A program made the position numbers and the translations under genes. A stretch of DNA of 64,000 nt from Congregibacter litoralis KT71 (GTDB lineage Bacteria; Pseudomonadota; Gammaproteobacteria; Pseudomonadales; Halieaceae). Below the pieces are notes generated by a model. That model had not been told where the DNA came from. It did not search any database and saw only the letters and a program-made list of their open reading frames with translations. Shown one piece after another: positions 8,845 through 18,379 of the stretch. The stretch lies in contig NZ_CM002299.1 of the NCBI RefSeq assembly GCF_000153125.2, positions 2,665,075 to 2,729,074 of the forward strand. Reading direction: 5' to 3'. Every line of letters starts with the position of its first letter. Position 1 is the first letter of the stretch.

Positions 8845-9798
8845 TCAAGCCTGACGGGCCAGCATCAGGGGCGAGACAAAGCCCGGGGGCTTGAGTGCCA
8901 GCACGGGAATATTGCCGCCGGCAAGGATGGACTCGGTCGTCGCCCCGATGAGAACGCCCGGGTTCGCCGAGGTACCCACGGTACCCAGCACCAACATACC
9001 CGAATCCGTACGCTCCACCAGTTCCTCTACCGTGGGCACGGCCATCCCCTCAATCAGATGCGCCTTAACCCTCACGGGGTCATCAGCAATGCTCTCAATG
9101 CGCTGCACAATGCGCTTGAACCATTGCTCGCTGTCGCCCTGCTGTTGGCGACGATACACCTGCCGCTCGCTGTCCGTGAGCTCCAGTTCGGGATCATCCA
9201 GAAGCTCCGCGCCGTATGCCTGCCAGGCGTGAAGCACATGCACATTGCCATCGCGGGTCTGCGCCAGACCCAGAGCGGCATCCGCCAGGGTCATGGCAAA
9301 GGCTTCTGCTGCCCGGGTGCCACTGGCCAGCTCTCTATCCAGAGCCAGCACCACGTCGCTGCTGTGGCGCTCCCGCTCGGGGTGGAGGGCCCAGACGGTA
9401 CAGGGGCATTTACGCATCAGGTGCATGCCCGTGGCGTTCAGGCCAATGCCGCTGGCCATCTGCACGGGCTCGCTGATATGCACCACGAGATCAAAATCCT
9501 GCTGCACCACCTGCTCGGTGATGGTGACAAAGGGCACACCGGTAAACACCGAGTAATCAATCACCGTGTGACTGGCAAATAAATCGCAGATGCGTCGCAG
9601 GCGCTGAAAAGCGCGGGACCAGCGCAGCTTGCTGACCCGCTCAATGACACCCCGGTTATCCTGCATTTGCGGCGCTGGCTCGACCACCTCGCACACCGTG
9701 ATTGCGGCACTGTGGGCTTTGGCAACGGCGACTACCTGCTCCAGGCACCCCTGATCATCAGACTCAGCGTAAACCAGGATATCTCTGAATTGTTTCAA
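8845..9798 (-). CDS. Tandem universal stress protein (UspE-like), last gene of dab operon
   Basis: 317 residues from a TTG start at 9798, chosen because GGAGG lies 7 bases upstream and because the first residues KQFRDILVYAESDD are the canonical first Usp strand. Two Usp domains are present; the second ends with LVLGTVGTSANPGVLIGATTESIL, containing the GxxG(9x)G(S/T) nucleotide-binding pattern. UspE-type proteins are cytoplasmic stress proteins of uncertain mechanism. The start is two bases after the dabA stop, so it is almost certainly cotranslated with the bicarbonate system. An upstream in-frame ATG at 9852 lies inside dabA and has no ribosome-binding site. Confidence 0.88.
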   Translation of the reverse strand: MKQFRDILVYAESDDQGCLEQVVAVAKAHSAAITVCEVVEPAPQMQDNRGVIERVSKLRWSRAFQRLRRICDLFASHTVIDYSVFTGVPFVTITEQVVQQDFDLVVHISEPVQMASGIGLNATGMHLMRKCPCTVWALHPERERHSSDVVLALDRELASGTRAAEAFAMTLADAALGLAQTRDGNVHVLHAWQAYGAELLDDPELELTDSERQVYRRQQQGDSEQWFKRIVQRIESIADDPVRVKAHLIEGMAVPTVEELVERTDSGMLVLGTVGTSANPGVLIGATTESILAGGNIPVLALKPPGFVSPLMLARQA

Positions 9799-9800
9799 GC

Positions 9801-12368
9801 TCAGGCCTCCTCGACCCCCGCTGGCGCGGCATCGGCTTCTGCAGCGTCCCACTGCAGGTCGCCCATATACCGGGCGACTACCTTGCCATCATCATACACA
9901 GCAAAGAGTTTAAGCCATCCGTTGTCCACAAGCTGCTGCAATTGGGGATGCTTATCCAGAATCCGGTTGATCGCTGAGATGGGCGCTGCCAGAAACACCG
10001 ATAGACGACGGGGCTCGTGGACAAACTTCTCCCCGTCGTGCACGGACTGCAGGGGTAGCCCTACGCGAAGATCGCCGCCATTCCCTTCAAGAACGCCCAG
10101 GCTCCCCCCAACCACATTGTGCAGGGTTTTGTTGCCGCTGCCGAAGGCCTGATTGTCTACCGTGGAGCCGTAGTACTGAAGACTGATCCAGCTGGCGACC
10201 ACCATGGGTGCACTCATGATCAGCTCGAGGGTGCTGAAGTCCGGATCCTGGCGATAGTCATAGGAGTGGAGGAATGCCTGCCCCTCAAGATCAATGTTCC
10301 GCGTGATGCGCCGGGGAGCCGCAATAAAGCCCGCGCAGCCGGCGAGGCCCCACTCGGGTCGCACTTCGCTCCAGTCGCGACTTTTGGTCTCCATGGCAGC
10401 GAGGGGGTCGGCACCCGGTGCAAAAGCCAGCAACTTGCTGCGCTCTTCCCGCGCCTGTTTTCCCGCCTCAGAAAGCTGGTCCTGAAGGTCGCTGATATCG
10501 CCCTTGTGAGAGTCGGGCAAGGCATCCAGGTCAAACAGTTCCACAGCATCGGTGGTTGTGTTATGCAGCGCGGCGACAAACACCGTGTCCTCGGGCACGG
10601 AAATACCGCGCTCCCGGAGGCCGTCGCGAACCGGCGGATTGTTGAGGATCATCGCCGCCAGACGCGCACTGGCCTCCCCGGTCTGTCCACCGCAGGCACC
10701 ACAGTCCAGGCCCGTGGCATGCGCGTTATTCGTCGTGGAGGAACCATGCCCCGCCAGCATCACCACCCGGGCAAAGCCCTCCGTAAGCGACATACCCTTC
10801 AGCATGGAGTGGGCAAAGTCGATCTGACTCTCAATACCTATGCCTTCACCGATACCATCTACCGGAGCGAGCTGCGGGCCGAGATTGCGGGCAAGATTCG
10901 GTGGCAGACCGCGATGGGAAGGATGGGGCTCGGGACGCGACAAACCCAGGGTATGCGCGGCCAGCTTGTAAGCGTAAGCCAGGCCGTAGCTCTCCACAAA
11001 CACGAAGCAGGAGACCGCCGAGTTTTTGAAGGCCCGCCATCCGTTGCCCAGATGCCGGCGCAGGCGAATCCGCTGGGACAGGCGATTGGTCATTTCCACC
11101 GACTCCCCCCGGAGGGATTCCTGGACGGCAATCGCGGGTGACAGGAGGACGGGGCAATGGGCTTCGCGGCCCTCGCCCGCCAGGGGCTGGTACTCGATGG
11201 GCAGGCCAAAGAATCCGGCAAAACCCAGGGTCTCGACATTCTCGCCCGCGGCTTCTATGGCCCTGCGCAATACCTCAGAACGCACGTCAATGCAGAACAC
11301 CGCCTGGGCAGAAGGTCGGGCGGATGCGGCATCGGGACTGCTGCTGTTTGCTGCCAGCGCATTGATCGCCTTACGCTGCCAGGCGTGCTCGAAGGCCTCC
11401 TGCAGCACCTGATCAATGGCCTCATCTTTGTTGAGGTCACGCAGGAGATCAGCGCTGCTCACATGCGACTGTACCGCACGGCGCCAGGCGATCTCGGCGC
11501 CCTCTGTGGCCATCTCGCGCATGAGCACAAGCTCCCAGGCGAGACGGATAGCCAGAAGATCCACCACCCACTTGGGAGATTCTCCTGCCAGTTCCTGCCC
11601 CCAGCTCTGATAGCGCGCATAGGCCACCCAGCCGCCGATACTGGCGAGAAGCCGGTGGAGATAAAGATCCAGCAAGGCTTCGGGTACCGCAAGCTTTTGC
11701 AGGGCGTACTCACACAGGGCCTCGGGAGTGTCCGGTAGATCAGCGATAGTGTCCTGCGCGGAGGCCAGCCCCATCACCGTATCGCTGCAGTCTATGGACG
11801 CTTCGCGACGCCAGGCCTCGTAGGGACGAAGATCCCGAAAAGGCGACGGCCAGCTGGCCTGTCCCGCATCAAAATAGCCGGATGCCCAGTGGGAGACGCG
11901 TTCAACGATGAGCGCCGACCAATCCTTACCACTGATCGTCGCCGCCACGTCGGCGCAGGTTGTGAGGGCTTTGGAGGCTTGGGCATCGCGTTCCTTTTGA
12001 AGGCCTTCAAGGAGGGCATCAAGACTGATGGTATCTCCATGAGCGCTTTGCGACAGCGCGCGCTCGATATCTGATTGCGCCATGCGACCCGACTCAAGAG
12101 CTTCGCGGTAGAACTTTCGGGGCATGAGCAACTGCGCATCGCAGGCCAGAGACACCCGACGTGCCGCATGCTCAAAACGCTCTTCGGTAAAGCCCAGAAA
12201 AGGGTTTACCGCCACAAAATGATCCAGGGACCAGAGAGGTGCGACCCGCTTGACCGCTTGCGCCAGCGCTTCGCGGACGACGCTTGTCGCCGGTGGGCGA
12301 CTGCCCGGAAGGGTGGTAACCGTTGCCGTTTTTTGTGCAGTCATGGGAGAGTCCTCGTGAGAAATCAT
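9801..12368 (-). CDS. dabA: DabA, zinc subunit of inorganic carbon accumulation system (DUF2309/UPF0753)
   Basis: 855 residues, the family length. DabA is a beta-carbonic-anhydrase-like cytoplasmic protein that works with DabB to convert CO2 to bicarbonate in a one-way, energy-coupled reaction. The proposed zinc ligands and active-site residues are present: Cys359 and Asp361 in AVFCIDVRSE, His541 in LAGHGSSTTNN and Cys556 in GLDCGACGG. Its start overlaps the dabB stop by 4 bases (ATGA); ATG 12344 (MTAQK) is an alternative start. It is followed two bases after its stop by the usp gene. A LysR gene diverges upstream of dabB. Confidence 0.95.
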   Translation of the reverse strand: MISHEDSPMTAQKTATVTTLPGSRPPATSVVREALAQAVKRVAPLWSLDHFVAVNPFLGFTEERFEHAARRVSLACDAQLLMPRKFYREALESGRMAQSDIERALSQSAHGDTISLDALLEGLQKERDAQASKALTTCADVAATISGKDWSALIVERVSHWASGYFDAGQASWPSPFRDLRPYEAWRREASIDCSDTVMGLASAQDTIADLPDTPEALCEYALQKLAVPEALLDLYLHRLLASIGGWVAYARYQSWGQELAGESPKWVVDLLAIRLAWELVLMREMATEGAEIAWRRAVQSHVSSADLLRDLNKDEAIDQVLQEAFEHAWQRKAINALAANSSSPDAASARPSAQAVFCIDVRSEVLRRAIEAAGENVETLGFAGFFGLPIEYQPLAGEGREAHCPVLLSPAIAVQESLRGESVEMTNRLSQRIRLRRHLGNGWRAFKNSAVSCFVFVESYGLAYAYKLAAHTLGLSRPEPHPSHRGLPPNLARNLGPQLAPVDGIGEGIGIESQIDFAHSMLKGMSLTEGFARVVMLAGHGSSTTNNAHATGLDCGACGGQTGEASARLAAMILNNPPVRDGLRERGISVPEDTVFVAALHNTTTDAVELFDLDALPDSHKGDISDLQDQLSEAGKQAREERSKLLAFAPGADPLAAMETKSRDWSEVRPEWGLAGCAGFIAAPRRITRNIDLEGQAFLHSYDYRQDPDFSTLELIMSAPMVVASWISLQYYGSTVDNQAFGSGNKTLHNVVGGSLGVLEGNGGDLRVGLPLQSVHDGEKFVHEPRRLSVFLAAPISAINRILDKHPQLQQLVDNGWLKLFAVYDDGKVVARYMGDLQWDAAEADAAPAGVEEA

Positions 12369-13972
12369 CGGTTAGCCTCGCCGCTTACTCGCGGCAGGGC
12401 GATGAACTGGTTAAAGAGCTGGTTGACATAAAAGCCGTTGGAAAGATGCACCCAGAACGCCTGCCAGCGGGCATTGCTGCGCGCCGAGGGGAGATACCAC
12501 TGCAGGACCGTGACGGCGCCAAAGGTGCCCAGCATGAGCATCATCAAGGCGAACTGCACCGCGTCCAGCTTGCCCGCTTCGGGGACGCTGCCCTCAAACA
12601 CCAGCACCGCGAGCGCCTGCAGGGTGAAGTACAAACCGGCCACCACCGCCGCCGTAGAACTGGCCCGGAACAACACCAGGGCAGAACCCTGGCCGCGGCT
12701 GGACTGAATCACCAGGTGCATGGCCCCGAAGACCAGGATGGCACCCAGGCCAACAATGGCGGGCTTGGTGGCGATGGTGATGCCCACCACGGTGCTCCAG
12801 ATGGCGAAGATACCGCCGGCAATGAACAGGCTCAGGAGAATGAGTGCCGGCCGAACCGGGGCTGCCTTGGACGGGAAGCCATTACCCCGGGCGACATCCA
12901 CCATGCTGCCCGAAGACAAAAAGGCATGGGCCTTATACAGAGAGTGGGCAATGATGTGCAGCATGGCGGAAGAGAAGGCACCCAGGCCGCATTGGAGGAG
13001 CATAAAGCCCATCTGAGCCACCGTGGAGTACGCGAGAGCGCCTTTGACACTGCGCTGGGTCAGCATCACCAGGGAGCCAAACAATGCTGTCATCCCACCC
13101 ACCAGCAGTAAGGCGTAAAGCGCCACGCCGCTGGAGGCAATCACATCGGCAAAGCGGATAATCAGAAAACCGCCCGCATTCACGATGCCGGCGTGGAGCA
13201 ATGCGGATACGGGCGTAGGCGCCTCCATCACTTCGGCGATCCAGCCGTGGGTGGGAAACTGTGCGGACTTAAGCAGTGCGGCCAGCACCAGCAACAGCGC
13301 CGGAGCCGCCGAAAACACGTCGGCGCTGTCCTGCGCTGCGCTGGCGATAAGCGCGATATCCGTAGAGCCCGTAGCAGCCACCATGAGCCCAACGGCCAGG
13401 GCCAGGGCAAGATCGCTGCCCCGGGCGATGATGAACTTTTTGTGCGCTGCCAACTGGGCTCGTGGACGATCGGGGTAAAAAACCAGCAACCGGTGCAGGG
13501 ACAGACTCATGGAGATCCAGCCAGCCACAAGGAGGATCACGTTCCCCGCCATCACCACAACGCTCACCGCCGCCAGGGTCTGCATGAGAAAGCGCAGAAA
13601 GTCCGCCTGCCGCGCGTCGCCCATGAGATAGCTATGGCTGAAGCGCAGCACCACCAGGCCTACAAAGCTCACCAGAGTGGTCATGGCGACACTCACTGCA
13701 TCAATACGCACGGAGAAGACCTCGGCGAAAATGCCCGGGGCATAAAGCGTTGTCGGTCCGTGGAGGGACAGGAGGAGGATCGCTCCAAGAGAAAAGATCA
13801 TTGCCGCAATACCGCCCGCTAGACTGAGAAACCGCGCACGGGCCTGACGGTAGTCATCGCCTTTCTGGCAAAAGAAGGCTGTGACCAGCCAGGTGATGGG
13901 CACACCGGCAAACATCGCTGCGAGGAGCAGGTGAAGGGGCGCCGCAAGAGGTGTTGCGAGAGAAGGATTCAT
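12365..13972 (-). CDS. dabB: DabB, NuoL/Mrp-type proton-conducting subunit of DIC system
   Basis: 535 residues, strongly hydrophobic with about 13-14 TM segments. It belongs to the proton-conducting membrane transporter family (Proton_antipo_M) with the lysine-bearing motif HGWIAEVMEAPTPVSALLHA and the following GAL-rich helix QRSVKGALAYSTVAQMGFM. DabB couples ion flow to CO2 hydration by DabA. It is the first gene of the dabB-dabA-usp operon; the AT-rich 134-base intergenic region to the LysR gene holds a palindrome at 14053-14073. The context with DabA separates it from NuoL or MnhA. Confidence 0.93.
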   Translation of the reverse strand: MNPSLATPLAAPLHLLLAAMFAGVPITWLVTAFFCQKGDDYRQARARFLSLAGGIAAMIFSLGAILLLSLHGPTTLYAPGIFAEVFSVRIDAVSVAMTTLVSFVGLVVLRFSHSYLMGDARQADFLRFLMQTLAAVSVVVMAGNVILLVAGWISMSLSLHRLLVFYPDRPRAQLAAHKKFIIARGSDLALALAVGLMVAATGSTDIALIASAAQDSADVFSAAPALLLVLAALLKSAQFPTHGWIAEVMEAPTPVSALLHAGIVNAGGFLIIRFADVIASSGVALYALLLVGGMTALFGSLVMLTQRSVKGALAYSTVAQMGFMLLQCGLGAFSSAMLHIIAHSLYKAHAFLSSGSMVDVARGNGFPSKAAPVRPALILLSLFIAGGIFAIWSTVVGITIATKPAIVGLGAILVFGAMHLVIQSSRGQGSALVLFRASSTAAVVAGLYFTLQALAVLVFEGSVPEAGKLDAVQFALMMLMLGTFGAVTVLQWYLPSARSNARWQAFWVHLSNGFYVNQLFNQFIALPRVSGEANR

Positions 13973-14052
13973 AGCTGCACTGCTCAGTTAGGTGACTGAG
14001 GCGCACTTTACGGAAAGATGTCAGAATTAAAAAATAGAATGTTTTAATCAAT

Positions 14053-14073
14053 TAGTTAATATAAAATTAACTA
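14053..14073. promoter_or_regulatory. Candidate LysR operator between dabB and the LysR gene
   Basis: TAGTTAAT, five bases, then its exact reverse complement ATTAACTA. It has the T-N11-A form of LysR-type sites and lies in the AT-rich divergent promoter region, 34 bases upstream of the probable LysR start. Binding by the adjacent regulator is inferred. Confidence 0.5.
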
Positions 14074-14106
14074 TTAATGCCGCCCAAAAAGGTCCGAAAT
14101 CTCCCT

Positions 14107-15000
14107 ATGCAATTGAATTTTAAGCATTTGAAGTACTTCTGGACCGTAGCCCATGAGGGTAGCCTGGCTCGCGCATCGGAGGTTCTGCATATCAGCACAC
14201 CGGCTCTATCGGTGCAGATACAGAAACTGGAGGAGCAGCTGGGCCACCCGCTATTCGATCGCAAAGGCCGCCAGCTGGTGCTCAATGAAGCCGGTCGCGT
14301 CGCGCTGGATTACGCCGACACCATATTCACCGCCGGCGCTGACCTGGTGGGCAGCATGCGCGGCATCGATTCCCGGGCCAGCAAAGTCATCCGCATTGGC
14401 GCCATGGCCACCCTCTCCCGTAATTTCCAGGTGAGCTTTTTATCGCCTCTCCTCACCCGGGAGGATCTCGATATTGTGGTGCGCTCTGACGGACTCTCGG
14501 TGCTCATGAAGGAGCTCGAGGATCTGCAGCTGGATGTGCTCCTGGTGAACACGCCGCCTACGGTCAGCCACGACATCCCCTGGCTGACACACCTCATTGA
14601 TGAACAGGCGGTGAGTATTGTGGGGAGTCCGTCGCGCGTTGCCCCGGACATCGACATCAAAGAGCTGCTGACGACTCAGCCCCTGATTCTTCCCTCGGAG
14701 GCGAGCAGCATTCGCAACAATTTTGACGCCTGGCTGGATCGCATGAACATCCAGCCCCGCATCGTGGCGGAGGTTGATGACATGGCCATGATCCGTCTCC
14801 TGGCGCGCGCGGATCATGGCATTGCCGTGGTGCCGCCCATTGTCGTCCGGGACGAATTGGACAGCGGCCTGCTCGTCGAGGCAAAGCATTTCGACGCGTT
14901 GAGCGAGAGCTTCTATGCCATCACTTTAAAACGCCGCTTCGATAACCCCCTGGTGCGGGAGCTCCTTGACGAGCACTATCAGGTCAGCCGCGTAAGCTGA
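14107..15000 (+). CDS. LysR-family regulator divergent from dab operon (NhaR-like N-terminus)
   Basis: 297 residues from ATG 14107 (MQLNFKHLKYFWTVAHEGS); an in-frame ATG at 14077 adds MPPKKVRNLP and overlaps promoter-like sequence. The winged helix spans about 1-60, with SLARASEVLHIS and LSVQIQKLEEQLG as the recognition region; the type 2 periplasmic-binding-fold effector domain follows. The HLKYFW start resembles NhaR-type activators. Position opposite dabB, with a palindrome between them, makes it the likely regulator of the bicarbonate system. The effector is unknown; CO2-pathway metabolites are a guess from CbbR-like relatives. Confidence 0.9.
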   Translation: MQLNFKHLKYFWTVAHEGSLARASEVLHISTPALSVQIQKLEEQLGHPLFDRKGRQLVLNEAGRVALDYADTIFTAGADLVGSMRGIDSRASKVIRIGAMATLSRNFQVSFLSPLLTREDLDIVVRSDGLSVLMKELEDLQLDVLLVNTPPTVSHDIPWLTHLIDEQAVSIVGSPSRVAPDIDIKELLTTQPLILPSEASSIRNNFDAWLDRMNIQPRIVAEVDDMAMIRLLARADHGIAVVPPIVVRDELDSGLLVEAKHFDALSESFYAITLKRRFDNPLVRELLDEHYQVSRVS

Positions 15001-15040
15001 GCTACGCTGCCCTTGTTTACCTGTATTCACTTGGATTTAC

Positions 15041-16132
15041 CTAGGCTGCGTCGTTCTGTCCCAGCGCACCCCGGGCCATTTGATCCCGCTCGATAGACTC
15101 AAAGAGCGCCTGGAAGTTACCTTCGCCAAAGCCCTCGTCTTCCTTGCGCTGAATAAACTCAAAGAAAATCGGCCCCACGAGCGTCTCGGAGAAAATCTGT
15201 AGCAACAGGCGTGGCTCACCCTCGGTGCTGCCATCAAGCAAAATGCCCCGGGCCTTCAGCTCATCCACGGGTTCGCCATGCCCCGGCAGACGCTCATCCA
15301 GCATCTCGTAGTAGGTGTCCGGCGGTGGCGTCATAAACGACAGGCCCCGCGCTTTGAGACGATCCCAACAGGCGGGCAAGTCATCGCAGGCAAAGGCGAT
15401 GTGCTGGATACCTTCTCCGTTGTACTTCATGAGGAACTCTTCGATCTGGCCCTCGCCACCGGCGCGCCCTTCCTCATTGAGGGGAATGCGGATCTTGCCA
15501 TCCGGCGCACTCATGGCGCGGGATTTCAGGCCGCTGTACTCGCCCTTAATGTCGAAGAACCGCACTTCACGGAAATTAAACAGCTTCTCGTAAAAGTTGG
15601 CCCAGTAGTCCATGCGACCGCGGTACACATTGTGCGTCAGGTGATCGATGAGTTCGAAGCCACAGCCCTCGGGATGACGGTCCACACCCTCCACGTAGTC
15701 GAAGTCGATGTCGTAGATAGCCGTGCCGTCTTCGTAGCGATCGATGAGGTACAGGATGGCGCCGCCGATACCACGGATAGCAGGCATCTTCAGTTCCATG
15801 GGTCCGCAGGGAATATCGATGGGCTGAGCACCCAGCTCCAGCGCGCGCTGATAGGCAAAGGCGGCATCGCGCACGCGAAAAGCCATGCCACAGGCGCTGG
15901 GACCGTGTTCCTCGGCGTAGTAGTAGGCCGGGGAGTATTTTTCATAATTGATGATGAAGTTGATGCCGCCCTGCCGCCATAGATCCACATCTTTGGTGCG
16001 GTGCTTGGCAACCAGCGAAAAGCCCATCATTTCGAAGGTGGGCTCCAGTACGCCACGTTCAAGGGCCGCGAACTCCACAAACTCAAAACCATCAAGGCCC
16101 ATGGGATTTTCAAAAACATCTGCCATCTGCAC
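15041..16132 (-). CDS. hppD: 4-hydroxyphenylpyruvate dioxygenase
   Basis: 363 residues, the bacterial HPPD length. It converts 4-hydroxyphenylpyruvate to homogentisate in tyrosine breakdown, using Fe(II). Two VOC-type halves are present; the iron triad can be placed as His in [11 protein letters not shown], His in [12 protein letters not shown] and Glu in [20 protein letters not shown]. The C-terminal [14 protein letters not shown] is a strong family signature. A Lrp-type regulator diverges from it with a dyad between, so amino-acid-responsive control is likely. No homogentisate dioxygenase gene is in the window. Confidence 0.95.
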   Translation of the reverse strand: MQMADVFENPMGLDGFEFVEFAALERGVLEPTFEMMGFSLVAKHRTKDVDLWRQGGINFIINYEKYSPAYYYAEEHGPSACGMAFRVRDAAFAYQRALELGAQPIDIPCGPMELKMPAIRGIGGAILYLIDRYEDGTAIYDIDFDYVEGVDRHPEGCGFELIDHLTHNVYRGRMDYWANFYEKLFNFREVRFFDIKGEYSGLKSRAMSAPDGKIRIPLNEEGRAGGEGQIEEFLMKYNGEGIQHIAFACDDLPACWDRLKARGLSFMTPPPDTYYEMLDERLPGHGEPVDELKARGILLDGSTEGEPRLLLQIFSETLVGPIFFEFIQRKEDEGFGEGNFQALFESIERDQMARGALGQNDAA

Positions 16133-16200
16133 TCTCCAAGTTGATCAATGATCTAGCAAGGCCCTAAGGGTACAGAGTTTCCCCCGAAAGATTCCTCCTA

Positions 16201-16224
16201 TTTGTTGCCATAATGAGCGACAAA
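16201..16224. promoter_or_regulatory. Candidate Lrp-type operator in hppD/lrp divergent region
   Basis: TTTGTTGC, eight bases, GCGACAAA: seven of eight positions are complementary. It lies between hppD and the Lrp-family gene, about 42 bases before the regulator start and close to an AT-rich promoter-like stretch. Assignment to this regulator is inferred from position only. Confidence 0.4.
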
Positions 16225-16265
16225 AAGACTCAATCTGCTTATATTTAATATTTTGGAGCAATTTA

Positions 16266-16736
16266 ATGTCAAAAAAGCTGGATAAAACCGAGCGTCGCAT
16301 TTTGGAGGTGCTGCAGCAGGATGGCCGCACGTCCAACGTTGAATTGGCCCAGGCCGTGGGATTGTCAGAATCACCCTGCCTGCGACGGGTTCGGGGACTG
16401 GAGGAACAGGGGGTGATCGCCGGCTACAGTGCCACCCTCAATCAGCGAAGTCTGGGCCTCCAGGTGACGGCCTTTGTACAGGTGCAATTGGAAAAACACG
16501 ACGATCAGAAGACTCAGGACTTTCTCGTGCAGGTGGCCCGGGAGGAGCACATCATCGAATGCCACGCCATGAGTGGCGCCTACGACTATTTACTTAAAGT
16601 GGTGGCCCAGAGCATGGATCATTTTTCGGAAATCGCCATGCAGGGCATCCTGCAATTTCCGGGGGTCAAAGGGATCGAGTCCAGCTTCAGCCTCCTGACG
16701 GTGAAGCAGGCGGCCCCCCTGCCCATCGGTGACTAA
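16266..16736 (+). CDS. Lrp/AsnC-family transcriptional regulator
   Basis: 156 residues. The N-terminal helix-turn-helix reads LDKTERRILEVLQQDGRTSN then VELAQAVGLSESPCLRRVRG, and the RAM/effector domain follows (GYSATLNQRSLGLQVTAFVQ, ending in a GVKGIESSF strand). GGAGC lies just upstream of ATG 16266. It diverges from hppD, and HPPD genes in related bacteria often have such a neighbour, so it is a likely tyrosine or phenylalanine sensor; this is inference. Confidence 0.92.
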   Translation: MSKKLDKTERRILEVLQQDGRTSNVELAQAVGLSESPCLRRVRGLEEQGVIAGYSATLNQRSLGLQVTAFVQVQLEKHDDQKTQDFLVQVAREEHIIECHAMSGAYDYLLKVVAQSMDHFSEIAMQGILQFPGVKGIESSFSLLTVKQAAPLPIGD

Positions 16737-16782
16737 ACTCCCCTAGCGCTTGAAACTGCGGACTCGAAGTCACACTGCCGCT

Positions 16783-18171
16783 CTAGCGGATCTTCCGCGC
16801 GCGAATACTGCGGCCTTTGATTTTGCCGTTGGCCAGGTAGTTCATCGCCTGGCGCAATGCGGCTCTCTCGATGGCAACGAAACTCCACTGATCGAAGATG
16901 GCGATTTTTCCGATCTGCGATCCCTCTAAGCCTGCATCGCCGGTGAGTGCTCCCAAGATGTCGCCGGGTCGCAGCTTCTGCTTGCGCCCCGCATCGAGCT
17001 GAATGGTCACCATGGGAGCCATGAGCTCATAGTTGGGATTCCGGTCCAGGGACGGCAGCGTGTCACAGGCGCAGGGCTGGCTCTGAAACTCCTCGATCTT
17101 GCTTATTCGGTGCGTCTCTGACGGGATCACGATGCTCATGGCGAGGCCGGTCTCCCCTGCCCGGCCCGTGCGGCCGATACGATGGACGTAGACCTCGGGG
17201 TCACGGGGCAGTTCGTAATTGATCACCATGGCCAGGGATTTGATATCCAAACCCCGGGCTGCCACATCGGTGGCCACCAAAACGGGACAGCTGTTGTTGG
17301 CGAACTGCACCAACACCTGATCGCGCTCGCGCTGATCGAGATCACCGTGGATCGCTCGGGCCTCGATATCGTAGTCTCGGAGCACGCTGGCAACCTCATC
17401 GCATTGCTTTTTGGTGTTGCAAAAAACCACCGCATTTGCCGGCGTGTAGTGCTCGAAGAGTGCAAGGAGCGTGGTGTGCCGCTCGTGCTTTTGCACCTCA
17501 TAAAACAGCTGCTCTATCACCTCCTCTTTGTGAGCGACCTCCTCATCCACGGTCACCATGCTTGGCTGCCGCTGTATGGAGGCGCTCATCTTGCGGATGT
17601 TTTCGGGATAGGTCGCCGAGAACAGCAGCGTCTGACGAGACCTGGGTGTTTTGGCGACGATGGCTTCCATGCTGTCGGCAAACCCCATGTCCAACATGCG
17701 GTCGGCCTCGTCCAGAACCAGCACCTTGAGGCCATCCAGTTTTAGCGTGTCACGACCTAGGTGATCCTGAATGCGACCGGGGGTGCCTACCACGATGTGA
17801 GCGCCATGCTCCAAGGAGCCCACCTGCGGCCCGAAGGGTTTGCCACCACAAAGGGTTACGAGCTTGATATTAGCCATGCGGCTTGCCAGACGTCGCAACT
17901 CCCCCGACACCTGCTCGGCGAGTTCCCGCGTTGGACACAGCACCAGAGCCTGCACCCCGAAAAAGCGGGGATTGATGGTCTGTAGTAAGCCAATACCAAA
18001 GGCGGCGGTCTTGCCGCTGCCCGTGCGTGCGCGGGCGATGACGTCTTTACCCTGCAGCAACAGCGGAATACTCTGTGCCTGCACGGGGGTCATATGCTCG
18101 TACCCCAGGGCCGCCAGCGCCTCAAGTTGCGCAGGCGACAAAGGTAGCGCCGCGAAATCAGTCGTGCTCAT
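16783..18171 (-). CDS. dbpA: ATP-dependent RNA helicase DbpA
   Basis: 462 residues from ATG 18171 (MSTTDFAALPLSPAQLEAL); an upstream ATG at 18204 adds MMRPVSTEHVF, not typical of the family. DEAD-box motifs run in order: Q-motif TPVQAQSIP, motif I ARTGSGKT, motif II VLDEADRMLD, motif III SAT, motif V ATDVAARGLD and VI HRIGRTGRAG. The C-terminal 75 residues (RPGDILGALTGDAGLEGSQI, then VAIERAALRQAMNYLANGKI) are the DbpA RRM-like domain that binds 23S rRNA hairpin 92. It acts in 50S ribosome assembly. Confidence 0.95.
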   Translation of the reverse strand: MSTTDFAALPLSPAQLEALAALGYEHMTPVQAQSIPLLLQGKDVIARARTGSGKTAAFGIGLLQTINPRFFGVQALVLCPTRELAEQVSGELRRLASRMANIKLVTLCGGKPFGPQVGSLEHGAHIVVGTPGRIQDHLGRDTLKLDGLKVLVLDEADRMLDMGFADSMEAIVAKTPRSRQTLLFSATYPENIRKMSASIQRQPSMVTVDEEVAHKEEVIEQLFYEVQKHERHTTLLALFEHYTPANAVVFCNTKKQCDEVASVLRDYDIEARAIHGDLDQRERDQVLVQFANNSCPVLVATDVAARGLDIKSLAMVINYELPRDPEVYVHRIGRTGRAGETGLAMSIVIPSETHRISKIEEFQSQPCACDTLPSLDRNPNYELMAPMVTIQLDAGRKQKLRPGDILGALTGDAGLEGSQIGKIAIFDQWSFVAIERAALRQAMNYLANGKIKGRSIRARKIR

Positions 18172-18379
18172 GAAAACATGCTCTGTAGAAACGGGCCGCA
18201 TCATAGCAAAGGGCCAGGGAGACAGTACGCCGCCCGTTTGTTTGGGTCCGCAATGTCACGGCAATGCGCTCTGCGTCTAAGGTCTCACGGACTTAATTCG
18301 CTCACCGTTATGGTGCGATCCGATCATCGGTCATTGGCTCAGCCACCAACACGCTACAAACTCAAAAAACGAACCGCCC

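Noticed and set aside
8407-9582. 391-codon open frame opposite the dehydrogenase and Usp genes
   Set aside because: It spans two real genes on the other strand and shows no domain.
12323-13111. 262-codon open frame opposite dabA/dabB
   Set aside because: Antisense shadow of a GC-rich gene; very His- and Gln-rich.
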